Shown: piece after piece, positions 1 to 6,500 of the stretch
How positions within the stretch are numbered: the stretch's first letter is position 1
Layout: each line of letters starts with the position of its first letter
Source: an uncultured Acidimicrobiaceae bacterium
GTDB taxonomy: Bacteria > Actinomycetota > Acidimicrobiia > Acidimicrobiales > Bog-793
Direction: 5' to 3'
NCBI GenBank assembly: GCA_903907185.1
Contig: CAIVND010000176.1
Location: 1-7,515, forward strand
DNA: 7,515 nt
Made by a program: the position numbers and the translations under genes
The notes under the pieces: model-generated
The model's input: the letters and a program-made list of their open reading frames with translations, nothing else
What the model was told of the DNA's origin: nothing
The model's database searches: none

Positions 1-46
1 CCTCAGTTCGAAATTCCAAAGTGAATCTTCTCCTGGTGGCTCCCAT
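1..46 (-). CDS. IS3-family transposase OrfA, N-terminal 15 residues (partial)
   Basis: The ATG is at 46-44 on the minus strand, preceded by GAAAGGATGTCACC, which gives an AGGA ribosome binding site about seven bases upstream. The visible residues are MGATRRRFTLEFRTE and the frame runs off the left edge. The basic RRRFTLEFRTE opening is the usual start of IS3-family OrfA proteins, just before their helix-turn-helix, which binds the element ends. Only the start is present, so the subgroup and whether the gene is intact cannot be judged. Confidence 0.65.
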   Translation of the reverse strand, partial: MGATRRRFTLEFRTE

Positions 47-93
47 GGTGACATCCTTTCAGCCGACCCTCGAGTCGGATTATCAGGTGTCCA
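1..93 (-). mobile_element. IS3-family insertion sequence, 5' end only (runs off the left edge)
   Basis: On the minus strand the sequence from 93 leftward begins TGGACACCTGATA, a TG-starting tip of the kind that ends IS3-family elements. An AGGA ribosome binding site and the start of an orfA-type transposase gene follow within 50 bases. The tip lies 16 bases past the stop codon of the reader-domain gene at 110-562, so the element inserted just behind that gene. Its first bases differ from the IS407-group element at 1694-2928, so it is a different IS. Its far end and target duplication are outside the window. Confidence 0.7.
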
Positions 94-109
94 CTATTTC
101 TGGGTAGCC

Positions 110-562
110 TCAAAGCTCATATGGTCCCTCAATCATGAAGGTCCCCCTGTCGCAGCTCGTCGGTAGTCCTAAACCAGCAATTTCATATTCTCTTGACTTT
201 GCCGAGAGCGCAGTTTTCATGAAAACACCAACAGGAATTTTGTCGTCCATACACCGCTTGAGTGCTCTGTTTGTGTAGAGGGTGTCATTGGTTGTGCCAG
301 CCTGTGATTCTTCTAAATAGGAGAATTTCCAACTTCCATCGGCACGGTACTCAATATTCCCGTCTCGGTATGGTCCATCGTCACTTATCCGAATACTCAA
401 GGCATAATCCCAATCTTGGGGTTTATAGATCCCTTTTGCTTTGGATGCCAGCAACTGGTCAACATCGGTCCCGCTGAACCAACTTGCATCTTGATAAATA
501 TCTCCAAGATGGTTTTGAAACCATAGGAGGGCGGCTCGATGTTTGTGACTCAACTCAATCAT
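110..562 (-). CDS. Stand-alone modified-DNA reader-like domain protein (restriction-type)
   Basis: This 150-residue protein resembles, from memory of the family, the N-terminal domain of actinobacterial HNH restriction endonucleases, thought to read the target or a modified base with a YDG/PUA-like fold. The family-like stretches are GIYKPQDWDYALSIR (about 44-58), the DGSWKF strand (about 75-80), TNRALKRCMDDKIPVGVF (about 97-114) and the closing GTFMIEGPY (about 140-148). No HNH nuclease motif follows: the protein stops right after the domain, and an IS3-family tip lies 16 bases further on. It is either a natural single-domain protein working with the nuclease-like gene upstream, or a larger enzyme that lost its 3' half. 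The start is an ATG with AAGGAG four bases upstream (567-572), close but usable. It lies 98 bases behind the gene at 661-1611 on the same strand. The block is visibly A+T-richer than the right half of the window, suggesting acquisition. Confidence 0.55.
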   Translation of the reverse strand: MIELSHKHRAALLWFQNHLGDIYQDASWFSGTDVDQLLASKAKGIYKPQDWDYALSIRISDDGPYRDGNIEYRADGSWKFSYLEESQAGTTNDTLYTNRALKRCMDDKIPVGVFMKTALSAKSREYEIAGLGLPTSCDRGTFMIEGPYEL

Positions 563-660
563 CCCACTCCTTGCTCACCAATACATGCTTCTTAACTCCC
601 AATCAAAGCATACTTTTTAATAGAACATGATCTTCTTCAATGTGGAGCTAAAATTTCTAT

Positions 661-1611
661 CTAGCCAAGTGCCCGACGTCGAAATTCTTCGAAAGCAGTC
701 CTTTGAGAGTCGTAGAGATTTGGTGGATAGTCACCCGCATACGCACCAAACCACACGGCGAGAGGAATGAATTGCTTTTTGATCAGAGATTGAGTCATCA
801 ACTCAGCAATTGCTGATTTGGGTATGAGAACCGCCCGATTATTATGAGTTACAGGAATATTAGTTAGACTTTCTTGGGAGAAAAGATAAACTCCTGGGCG
901 GAAAATTCCCTCGACTAGAGAAAACTTATGGCCAACTGAAATATCTTCCTTCCGAAAATTTCTCAGGATAAATACTTCGCATTGATTCGCAGCATTTCCT
1001 TGACCCATCAACGCTGTGATTTGGCTCCAAAGCTTCCTAAAAGAAACGACTTCAACTACGGGACCTGGTCCTTCAAAATCAAGAATCGACTCCAAAGCAA
1101 AGTAATCCTGATCAGCATGCCACCTAGCCACAATTATGGCGTCTTTTGTCGTGAGAGTTGAACTCGCCGTTAGAGCTTCGAAAGAGTTAACTCTGCCTGA
1201 TGCTTGGTGCACAAACAGCAACCGAATTTTCGAGTGAGCACCAGAGATAAAACAAATAGGATCTTCGAATGTCCATGTTTTGACATCAGTCCTTGTAGCG
1301 TCCCAAAGCGCGGCGACCGGTATCGGGCCTGCCTTCGAAACCTTGTGGCTAATTCTCCGTCCCTGGAATGAGTAGTCAAATCCTTTTTCGCCCCTCGGTG
1401 GACGTTCGAATGATTCCCCAGGATATTTCCCATCTAGAAACGAGGAGAACGAATCGAAGAACAGATCTTCCAACATCGCTGCCGAGGCGAGGCCGTAATA
1501 CCTCTCGCGAAACTGATGCTGAGCAGCCACGAATGGAAAGAGAAATTCCTGAAGTCCAAGAAATTCTCTTACGCGATTCGAAAATTCTCCGAGGGCAGTT
1601 TCCACATCCAA
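661..1611 (-). CDS. Unrecognised 316-residue protein, candidate PD-(D/E)XK-type nuclease
   Basis: I do not recognise this family by sequence. The N-terminal quarter is helical and carries MLEDLFFDSF (about 46-55). A segment around 74-93 (GEKGFDYSFQGRRISHKVSK) has the layout of a PD-(D/E)XK nuclease core: an acidic residue in a helix (E48), an Asp opening a strand (D79), and a lysine at the end of the next strand (K90), with histidine in place of the usual Glu/Gln before it. The rest is mixed and ends in a basic tail. No membrane segment or signal peptide is seen. The frame is closed by a TGA at 1618-1620, so translation probably starts at the TTG at 1611-1609 (a GTG lies two codons in), six bases after the upstream gene fragment ends; this suggests translational coupling. 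Together with the reader-like gene downstream, a restriction or other defence role is plausible but unproven. Its own promoter has probably been lost to the IS at 1694. Confidence 0.5.
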   Translation of the reverse strand: MDVETALGEFSNRVREFLGLQEFLFPFVAAQHQFRERYYGLASAAMLEDLFFDSFSSFLDGKYPGESFERPPRGEKGFDYSFQGRRISHKVSKAGPIPVAALWDATRTDVKTWTFEDPICFISGAHSKIRLLFVHQASGRVNSFEALTASSTLTTKDAIIVARWHADQDYFALESILDFEGPGPVVEVVSFRKLWSQITALMGQGNAANQCEVFILRNFRKEDISVGHKFSLVEGIFRPGVYLFSQESLTNIPVTHNNRAVLIPKSAIAELMTQSLIKKQFIPLAVWFGAYAGDYPPNLYDSQRTAFEEFRRRALG

Positions 1612-1617
1612 ATCTTC

Positions 1618-1693
1618 TCACTTACTGGATGGAACTGGGCCACCTTTGGCCAGCCTTTGAACCTGATTTTCCAAATATTCTCGATTGTCGCAG
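1618..1693 (-). pseudogene. 3' remnant of an operon gene cut off by the IS407-group element
   Basis: Reading leftward from the IS boundary, the minus strand keeps one open frame of 24 full codons, CDNREYLENQVQRLAKGG followed by PVPSSK, ending in TGA at 1620-1618. The heptad-like start and polar Pro/Ser/Lys tail look like a normal protein C-terminus, and the stop is six bases before the TTG of the next gene, a spacing typical of coupled operon genes. Everything upstream of 1693 has been replaced by insertion-sequence DNA. In a restriction-type operon the lost gene could be a methyltransferase or specificity protein, but 24 residues cannot show this. It may be a chance open frame. Confidence 0.4.
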
Positions 1694-1718
1694 TGCGGGG
1701 ACCCCTGTTAGTGGTCCA
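1694..1718 (+). repeat. IS407-group terminal inverted repeat, orfB side
   Basis: It begins TGCGGGGACCCCT and continues to GTGGTCCA. It pairs with the reverse complement of 2903-2928: the outer 13 bases differ at one position and the TCCA near the inner end is conserved. The stop codon of orfB (TAA, 1710-1708) lies inside this repeat, as is common in compact IS3 elements. Confidence 0.8.
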
Positions 1719-2544
1719 GGGCCGATGAGAGTCGTTGTTGATATTGCTGTTCCGACAGCTCCTTGAACTCGACCGGGGTCAGGTAGCAAAGAGAACTGTG
1801 AAGACGCTCATGATTGTATTGCTGTCGCCAGTCCTCAAGGAGCACTTGCGCCTCGAGCAGTGAGTCGAACAGATGGCTGTTCAAGTACTCGTCGCGAAGA
1901 CGTGAGTTGAATGATTCGATGTGGCCGTTCTGCCAGGGTGAGCCTGGATCGATAAACGTGGTCGAGGCGTTGTTGAATCGACACCAGTCGGCAATGGCAA
2001 AGGCGGCGAACTCAGGGCCATTGTCACAGCGCAGGAACGTTGGTGTGCCGTGTTTGACCACGAGATCGTCGAGCACGTTTATCAAATCATCAGCGGTGAT
2101 GGAACGTGCAACGTGCACCGCCAGGCACTCCCGAGTGAAGATGTCTTGGATGTTGAGCAGTTTCAACTGCTTGCCGTCTCTCGTCTCATCAAACTGGAAG
2201 TCCATTGCCCAGATGGCATTGGGTTTGATTGGGCTCATCGCCCCGACGTGCACACCGAGTCCGCGCAGCGGCTTCTTGCGTTTTCGATAGGGAACCTTCA
2301 GGCCCTCTACGCGCCACAGGCGCTGGATGCGCTTCTTGTTCACCCGGTGCCCTTCGCGGCGGCGGTGCTGATAGGCCCGCTTCCAGCCGAAGCGAGGATG
2401 GTCCTTGGCGAACTGAACGAGCCAGCGTCGGAGTTCTTGTTCGTCGTCGGTCGGCAAGGTGACCTCAAGACGTTGGGTCGAGCGGTGTTGGCCGACCACC
2501 CGACAGGCTCTGCGTTGTTTCACCCCGAACGTCTCTTCGAGCAT
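1708..2544 (-). CDS. IS3-family (IS407-group) transposase OrfB, DDE integrase domain
   Basis: This is the catalytic subunit that cuts and joins the IS ends. The 278 residues include the IS407-group opening RRACRVVGQHRSTQR (11-25), an HTH_21-like region to about 90, and an RNase H-fold integrase core with the DDE triad at D115 (WAMDFQFD), D174 (LRCDNGPEF) and E210 (GHIESFNSRLRDEY), with 35 residues between the second Asp and the Glu. The first ATG lies 29 bases after the orfA stop and has no clear ribosome binding site. The same frame is open for seven codons upstream (reading PRRRAVA, like family N-termini), so the native product may be made by frameshifting from orfA or from an earlier start. 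The catalytic residues look intact. Confidence 0.9.
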   Translation of the reverse strand: MLEETFGVKQRRACRVVGQHRSTQRLEVTLPTDDEQELRRWLVQFAKDHPRFGWKRAYQHRRREGHRVNKKRIQRLWRVEGLKVPYRKRKKPLRGLGVHVGAMSPIKPNAIWAMDFQFDETRDGKQLKLLNIQDIFTRECLAVHVARSITADDLINVLDDLVVKHGTPTFLRCDNGPEFAAFAIADWCRFNNASTTFIDPGSPWQNGHIESFNSRLRDEYLNSHLFDSLLEAQVLLEDWRQQYNHERLHSSLCYLTPVEFKELSEQQYQQRLSSALDH

Positions 2545-2573
2545 GGCGACTGCTCGACGACGGGGTCAAGGGG

Positions 2574-2852
2574 TTAGAAGTTTCCCTTGGCGACCTCTTT
2601 GAGCATCGCGTTGTCCAAGGTGAGATCGGCAACGATGTTCTTGAGGCGCCGGTTCTCGGTTTCGAGCTCCTTCAGGCGCTTGGCTTCGTTCGCCTTGATG
2701 CCGCCATATTGGCCCTTCCAGCGATGCCAAGTCGACTCAGCTATCTCGAGATGTCGGCAGACCTCGGCTATGTCTTTGCCTTCATTGAGCAGTTTGTCGC
2801 CTTCGGCGAGCTTTCTGATCACCTGCTCAGGGGTGTGTTTCCTTCGCTTCAT
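2574..2852 (-). CDS. IS3-family (IS407-group) transposase OrfA, helix-turn-helix subunit
   Basis: This 92-residue DNA-binding subunit recognises the IS ends and in IS3 elements is also the N-terminal part of the OrfAB fusion transposase. It opens MKRRKHTPEQVIRKLAEGDK, has the helix-turn-helix in DIAEVCRHLEIAESTWHRWK (about 27-46), then the family's YGGIKANEAKRLKELE segment leading into a leucine-zipper-like helix (about 57-85), and ends LKEVAKGNF, the standard C-terminus of this group. Start choice is supported by AGGAGG eight bases before the ATG. The length is normal and the gene looks intact. Confidence 0.9.
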   Translation of the reverse strand: MKRRKHTPEQVIRKLAEGDKLLNEGKDIAEVCRHLEIAESTWHRWKGQYGGIKANEAKRLKELETENRRLKNIVADLTLDNAMLKEVAKGNF

Positions 2853-2902
2853 GGTGCTGTCCTCCTGGCTCCATTCTGGAGCATCGGGACTCTCGTTAGC
2901 AG

Positions 2903-2928
2903 TGGATCATTTCAAAGGGGTCCCCACA
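2903..2928 (+). repeat. IS407-group terminal inverted repeat, orfA side
   Basis: On the minus strand it begins TGTGGGGACCCCTTTGA at 2928 and is the partner of 1694-1718. The IS21 istB frame runs into this repeat, so the last residues of the truncated IstB (VGTPLK) and its stop codon at 2909-2907 are encoded by IS DNA. Promoter activity for orfA would be expected just inside, but I see no convincing promoter hexamers. Confidence 0.8.
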
Positions 2929-3590
2929 AGCCTCTCGGAGCCCAGCACCTCGGTCCAGTTCTCGAACGGTAGGTTGGTCGTCACCATGACGCTGGAGCGC
3001 TCGTAGGCCGTGGCGATCACGTCGAAGAGCAGCTCGGCGCCGACTTTGGTGGCCGGCACGTAGCCGAGCTCGTCGAGCACCAGCAGGTCCAACTTCGAGA
3101 GCTGAGACTTGAGGCGCGCCAGCACCCGTTGGTCCTTGGCCTCGATGAGGGTCGTCACCAGTTCAGTCACCCGGAAGAAGCGCACCTTGTAGCCCTTGGC
3201 GCACGCCTCGGCGGCGATTGCGGTCGCTAAATGGCTCTTGCCGGTGCCAGGGTTCCCGATAAAGAGAACGTTTTCGCGCTCGTCGATGAACGAACAGCGC
3301 GCGAGTTCCAGCACCAGCATCTTGTTCACCGAAGGTCTCGCCAGGAAGTCGAAGGTGGCCAACGTCTTGGTGGTCGGGAACTTCGCCGCCTTCATCCTTC
3401 GCTCGGCGGCCTTGCGTTCACGTTCGAGCAGTTCGAGTTCGCACAGCTGCAGCAGGTAACTCAGGTGGTCCACGTTGTCGGTCGCGGCTTGGGCGGCGAC
3501 CTTCTCGCACTCGGCGGTGACCGTTGGCAGTCGCAGCGCCTTCAAGTGGTGCTTGAGCAGCACCATCGACTTGGCCTCGAGGCGCTTCAC
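2907..3590 (-). pseudogene. istB: IS21-family helper ATPase IstB, 3'-truncated
   Basis: IstB is the AAA+ ATPase that helps the IstA transposase choose target DNA. The fragment has the N-terminal helical domain (about 9-85), Walker A GNPGTGKSH (112-120), Walker B LLVLDELGY (169-177) and the sensor-1 stretch VMVTTNLPF (201-209). It breaks after LGSERL (216-221), where the IS407-group element begins; the remaining six residues are foreign. Family members usually run some 25-35 residues further, so the last helices are missing and the protein is probably inactive. It can start at GTG 3590-3588, overlapping the istA stop (GTGA), or at the ATG eight codons on (3566), which has GAGG eight bases upstream; the second is arguably better. 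The missing 3' part is not found on the far side of the inserted IS. Confidence 0.9.
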
Positions 3591-5092
3591 GAGGAGAGAG
3601 CCGTCGTGAGGGCACGATAAGCGAGGAGATCGGGAGTCTCTAAGTGCACCCAGCGCAGGTGCGCGTGTCCGTCGAGATTGAACAGCTCGACTGGCCGCTC
3701 GTGGCGTGCGCGAATGAGTAGCTCGATGACGTCCACATTGACGGTGAGCATCACGCTGGCGCGCTCAACAGCGACGTGCAGGTCACGTATTGAGTGGCGC
3801 TCCAAGAGACGCAGCACCTTGATGAACTCTCTCGTGCCGTTGTGGCCGTGCTCGAGCTCGAGTCGTCGTCGCAGCGACCAGAAGGCGGCCGGCAGTTGCC
3901 AGTCCTCCAGTGGCCGCGCCGCGTCGAAGGCGCCGGGCTTGCGCTCCAGTAACGCCAGGTAATGCACGGGTTCGTAGGTGGTTTGGGCCTTGTCCCAACT
4001 GCGCGGGTGGGTGGCGACGAGGTGTCCCTCAGCCACGATCTTGACACTCTCCACGCCGCCAATGACGGTGACACTCTGGTGGGCGTAGGCCGTAGGAACC
4101 GAGTAGTCGTTGCGGTCAAAGCGCACCAGGCTGAGCGAGTTGGACTTGGCGATGACAATCCGCCGCGACTCGAAGGTGCTCTTGGGGAACCCCAGCATTG
4201 CGGCGGCATCGACCTCGAGCCGTTCGCGCTTGGTCTCGCTCTGGCCCGCCGCCGTGCGGTCCAACTCCTGCTCGCAGCGGTGCGCCAAGTACTCATTCAG
4301 CGCGGCGAAGCTCGCAAAGCTCGGCACCGGGACGAGGAAGTTGCGTCGGTGATAACCAACGAGGCTCTCCACGTGGCCCTTCTCGTTGCCGCGGGCCACT
4401 CGACAGAACCGGTGGGTGAACAGGTAGTGGCTCTCGAGGCGCAAGAACTCGGTGGTGAGCTCGCGGTTCGGCCCCATCAGCACGCGCTTGACCGCGACGG
4501 TGGTGTTGTCGTAGGCGATCTTGGTGGGCACGCCGCCAAAGAACTCGAACGACGAGCCGTGGGCGGCTTGGAACGTCTCGGTGCACTCGCGCGGGAACGC
4601 CGTGACGAAGAACGCGTCGCTGTAGGGAAGGGACATCACGGCGAGCGCGGCCTTCATCCTCACGCCGGCGATCTCGACCACGGCCTCGCCAAAGTCGAAC
4701 TGCGCCTCGCCGGGTGGCTGGCTGAGCGGCACGAACACCTCGCGGTGGCGGTGGTCGTTCGCGGCGAGGTAGCGACGGACGTGGCTCTCCGAACCGGTGT
4801 AGCCGTGCTCGTCGCGCAGTCGTTCGAAGATCCGCTTGGCGGTGTGGCGCTGCTTTTTCGGGGCGTCCTGGTCAAGCCGCAGGATCTCCTCAATCACCCC
4901 GATGAACGCTCCAAGCTTGGGCCGGGGTCGCTCACCCGGGCGCTGCTGATAGCCCGGAGGTTCGACCAAGGCGAGCATCTTGGCCAACGTGTGGTGGCTG
5001 ATCTTGTAATCCCGGCAGATCTGGCGCCTCGACACCTTCTCAACCAGTACTTTCCGGCGAATCTCCGTCCAAACTTGCATATTGCTGTGCAC
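3587..5092 (-). CDS. istA: IS21-family transposase IstA
   Basis: This 501-residue DDE transposase cuts and transfers the IS21 ends together with IstB. It has an N-terminal helix-turn-helix (about 20-41, VSRRQICRDYKISHHTLAKML region), a second DNA-binding segment to about 115, and the integrase core with D133 (EAQFDFGE), D195 (KIAYDNTTVAV) and E242 (GNEKGHVESLVGYHRR). A C-terminal beta-rich domain follows (RFDRNDYSVP, about 327-336). The length is normal and all three catalytic residues are present. The chosen start is GTG 5092-5090 with GGGAGAAGG directly before it; ATG 5080-5078 four codons in is equally possible. It overlaps istB by four bases. The protein itself seems intact, but its partner IstB and the other element end are truncated. 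Confidence 0.92.
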   Translation of the reverse strand: MHSNMQVWTEIRRKVLVEKVSRRQICRDYKISHHTLAKMLALVEPPGYQQRPGERPRPKLGAFIGVIEEILRLDQDAPKKQRHTAKRIFERLRDEHGYTGSESHVRRYLAANDHRHREVFVPLSQPPGEAQFDFGEAVVEIAGVRMKAALAVMSLPYSDAFFVTAFPRECTETFQAAHGSSFEFFGGVPTKIAYDNTTVAVKRVLMGPNRELTTEFLRLESHYLFTHRFCRVARGNEKGHVESLVGYHRRNFLVPVPSFASFAALNEYLAHRCEQELDRTAAGQSETKRERLEVDAAAMLGFPKSTFESRRIVIAKSNSLSLVRFDRNDYSVPTAYAHQSVTVIGGVESVKIVAEGHLVATHPRSWDKAQTTYEPVHYLALLERKPGAFDAARPLEDWQLPAAFWSLRRRLELEHGHNGTREFIKVLRLLERHSIRDLHVAVERASVMLTVNVDVIELLIRARHERPVELFNLDGHAHLRWVHLETPDLLAYRALTTALSS

Positions 5093-5152
5093 CCTTCTCC
5101 CGTTTCACTGGATGGTTCCTTGCGGAACCAACTTGCCAGCCGGGGCTGTTGG

Positions 5153-5215
5153 GTGTGGCTGTTTTCGATGCGCGTTTCAGGGGGTCAGTGTGGCTGTTTT
5201 CGATGCGTATTTACA
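5153..5215 (-). repeat. IS21 terminal end: two direct 20-bp repeats plus tip
   Basis: The 20-mer GTGTGGCTGTTTTCGATGCG occurs identically at 5153-5172 and 5188-5207, 35 bases apart. The outer copy is followed by TATTTACA, so the minus strand opens with TGTAAATACGCATCG at 5215. Multiple internal repeats near a TGT tip are the normal IstA-binding layout of IS21 ends. They define 5215 as the right boundary of this element. Confidence 0.8.
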
Positions 5216-5217
5216 AC

Positions 5218-5286
5218 GAGTCCACAGGAATCACGGCACCAGTTGCCGCGCACGTCTTGCGGATAATGAAGGGCAGTGCATCATGA
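5218..5286 (+). pseudogene. 3' remnant of an upstream operon gene truncated by IS21
   Basis: Directly after the IS21 tip, one plus-strand frame reads ESTGITAPVAAHVLRIMKG then SAS and ends with TGA at 5284-5286, overlapping the ATG of the next gene as ATGA. The same ATGA overlap joins the next two genes (6497-6500), so this is probably the C-terminus of the operon's first gene, whose body was removed or displaced by the IS21 insertion. The fragment is too short to name. If the operon belongs to a Tn7- or Tn5053-like transposon, a transposase would be a reasonable guess. A second frame (ending with TAA at 5264-5266) is also open here, so frame choice rests mainly on the overlap. Confidence 0.45.
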
Positions 5287-6500
5287 GCACGCTGTTCAAG
5301 GTCTCGACCTTGACCGACCCAGTCGGAGCAGACCGTGAACTCCTTGCAGAGCGACCCGGTTGGGCGGTGATGCGAGCGCGCCCCAACTCAACCGAGAAGG
5401 GCCAGCTCCTCTGGATCGACGTCCTGCACGCCCTTGGTCACGACATCAACTCCTCCACCAGAGGTCGAGCGAGCGCCAACGCCGTCCTCTTGGCCTACAG
5501 CTGGTTGGCGGCAGGAGCTGTCGAAGACCTCGTGGTGGCGGGCGCTCACCTGCTCCCGCCAAACTCCCTCCGCTCGCTGTCGACTGTCTCCTGTTCCCTC
5601 GGGGTGCGAACGTGGCTCGTCTATGACATCGAGAGCGCCGATGAGCGCGAGGATGCCGAGCTGTCGCTCTGTCCGACGACCATCGAGCTCGGGGATTTCC
5701 TCAGCCGCAGGGCTGAGTCGGGCGTGGTCAACCAGGCTGCGGCATCCACGGCCTTCCCGGTGACGCCTGACTCCCACTTCCTTGGCTTCCTCGACGTGGC
5801 GGAGGAGGTTCTGAGCCGAGAGGAATACCGGCTCGTCGAAGAGCAGCACCGCTTGGGAAAGGAGGCCATGCTTCAGTGGCTCGACACCTCTCCGGTGGTG
5901 GATGAGGACTCCCTCGCTCGCCACCTCCACGAGATCACAGCCCACACCAATGACATCAACGAGGTCACGGCCATCGTGCGTGGTGCACAGGCCGCGGCGT
6001 TCACCCGAGGCTGGCACCCCAAGGTTGATGTCGTTCGATGGATCCAGCGTGGGATGGTCGCCGGGCTCGAACGCCACCTCGAGCCCCACGAGTGGGCTCA
6101 AGTCGGTCGCCTGTACCGCCCCTGCGAGACCGCCGCCTGTGCGCTCTCGACCTTGGGGATCAGTGTCGACAAGGTCCCCGAGGTCCTCAGCCATCAAGTC
6201 GCAGCGGATGGCTCGTCGGTCCAGACAGCCGACGGTGAGATCGACGTGCCGCTCGCAGCGCGCCCGCTCCTGGCGGCACAGCACATCTTCAGAGAGCTCG
6301 TGCAATCACGGTCGGACAGGTTCTTGGTCCACGGCACGAAGGATGCAGAGGTGACCGACAAGTGGGTCGGACGACTCCTCAAGCTAGTGACACGAGACAC
6401 AGGCGTGGTTCTCCGCGGATCGAGTGCAAGTCGCAAGTCCATCGAGACCACCCGGTGGACCCACCGCCTGGGCATCTCCGTGACCAGGCTGGCGCCATGA
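5283..6500 (+). CDS. Unrecognised 405-residue protein, N-terminus like a decayed P-loop ATPase
   Basis: I cannot assign this to a named family. Residues 27-52 (a short strand, then RPNSTEKGQLLWIDVLHALG) sit like a Walker A loop and following helix of TniB/TnsC-type AAA+ proteins but lack the GxxGxGK[ST] signature. Residues 79-115 (AVEDLVVAGAHLLPPNSLRS, then LGVRTWLVYD) resemble a Walker B strand and the next strand, again without the acidic pair. So the fold may be an ATPase-like one that has lost nucleotide binding. The last 85 residues (RPLLAAQHIFRELV to RWTHRLGISVTRL) have the spacing of a tyrosine-recombinase-like C-terminal domain, but no catalytic tyrosine is present. No membrane segments are seen. 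The start is ATG 5283, chosen for the ATGA overlap with the preceding remnant and AAGGG about nine bases upstream; the longer open frame back to 5082 runs through IS21 DNA. It overlaps the next gene by ATGA. Role inferred only: partner in transposition or targeting. Confidence 0.6.
   Translation: MSTLFKVSTLTDPVGADRELLAERPGWAVMRARPNSTEKGQLLWIDVLHALGHDINSSTRGRASANAVLLAYSWLAAGAVEDLVVAGAHLLPPNSLRSLSTVSCSLGVRTWLVYDIESADEREDAELSLCPTTIELGDFLSRRAESGVVNQAAASTAFPVTPDSHFLGFLDVAEEVLSREEYRLVEEQHRLGKEAMLQWLDTSPVVDEDSLARHLHEITAHTNDINEVTAIVRGAQAAAFTRGWHPKVDVVRWIQRGMVAGLERHLEPHEWAQVGRLYRPCETAACALSTLGISVDKVPEVLSHQVAADGSSVQTADGEIDVPLAARPLLAAQHIFRELVQSRSDRFLVHGTKDAEVTDKWVGRLLKLVTRDTGVVLRGSSASRKSIETTRWTHRLGISVTRLAP

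Larger units (their letters stand above)
1694..2928 (-). mobile_element. IS3-family, IS407-group insertion sequence, complete (1235 bp)
   Basis: The element carries orfA and orfB on the minus strand and is bounded by imperfect inverted repeats at 1694-1718 and 2903-2928, whose outer 13 bases match at 12 positions and which have TG...CA tips. The length of 1235 bp fits the IS407 group. The flanking bases do not form a target duplication: GCAG on the left against AGCC on the right. On the right it interrupts the istB gene of an IS21-family element; on the left it abuts an unrelated truncated gene. A simple insertion would have left the rest of istB at 1693 and below, so a deletion or recombination next to the IS has occurred. 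Confidence 0.85.
2929..5215 (-). mobile_element. IS21-family insertion sequence, truncated at the istB end
   Basis: istA and istB lie in the standard order on the minus strand with a 4-base overlap. The end upstream of istA is intact: it closes with the tip TGTAAATACGCATCG (minus strand from 5215) and two direct 20-bp repeats. The opposite end and the last part of istB are gone at the IS407-group boundary (2928/2929), so the element should no longer move by itself. Its intact tip sits in a short stretch that looks like the 3' end of a gene (5218-5286), so it appears to have inserted into the operon that continues rightward. Confidence 0.85.

Noticed and set aside
2050..2577. Plus-strand open frame opposite the IS407-group orfB
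   Set aside because: Antisense shadow of orfB; no recognisable domain and no ribosome binding site.
1..2928. Composite transposon formed by two flanking IS3-family copies
   Set aside because: The left IS (tip TGGACACC) and the IS407-group element (tip TGTGGGGACC or TGCGGGGACC) are different elements, so they would not move the interval together.
3962..5266. Long plus-strand open frame opposite istA (434 codons)
   Set aside because: It is the antisense shadow of a GC-rich transposase gene; the minus strand shows a full DDE transposase with all catalytic motifs.
5243..5267. Promoter TTGCCG...GATAAT before the 405-residue gene
   Set aside because: The spacing between the hexamers is only 13 bases, too short for a usual sigma-70-type promoter, and the stretch is better explained as the end of an upstream gene.
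5082..5282. N-terminal extension of the 405-residue protein back to 5082
   Set aside because: The extension is encoded by the IS21 terminal repeats and istA start region; the ATG at 5283 has a ribosome binding site and an ATGA overlap with an upstream frame.
5388..6305. Minus-strand open frame opposite the 405-residue gene (305 codons)
   Set aside because: It is antisense to a gene with operon overlaps and consistent coding character, and its product is the charged, low-order type typical of GC-rich shadows.
6362..6496. N-terminal extension of the helix-turn-helix protein back to 6362
   Set aside because: It lies inside the 405-residue coding region in another frame and reads as low-complexity Arg/Pro/His; the ATGA overlap at 6497 gives a normal start directly before the XRE domain.
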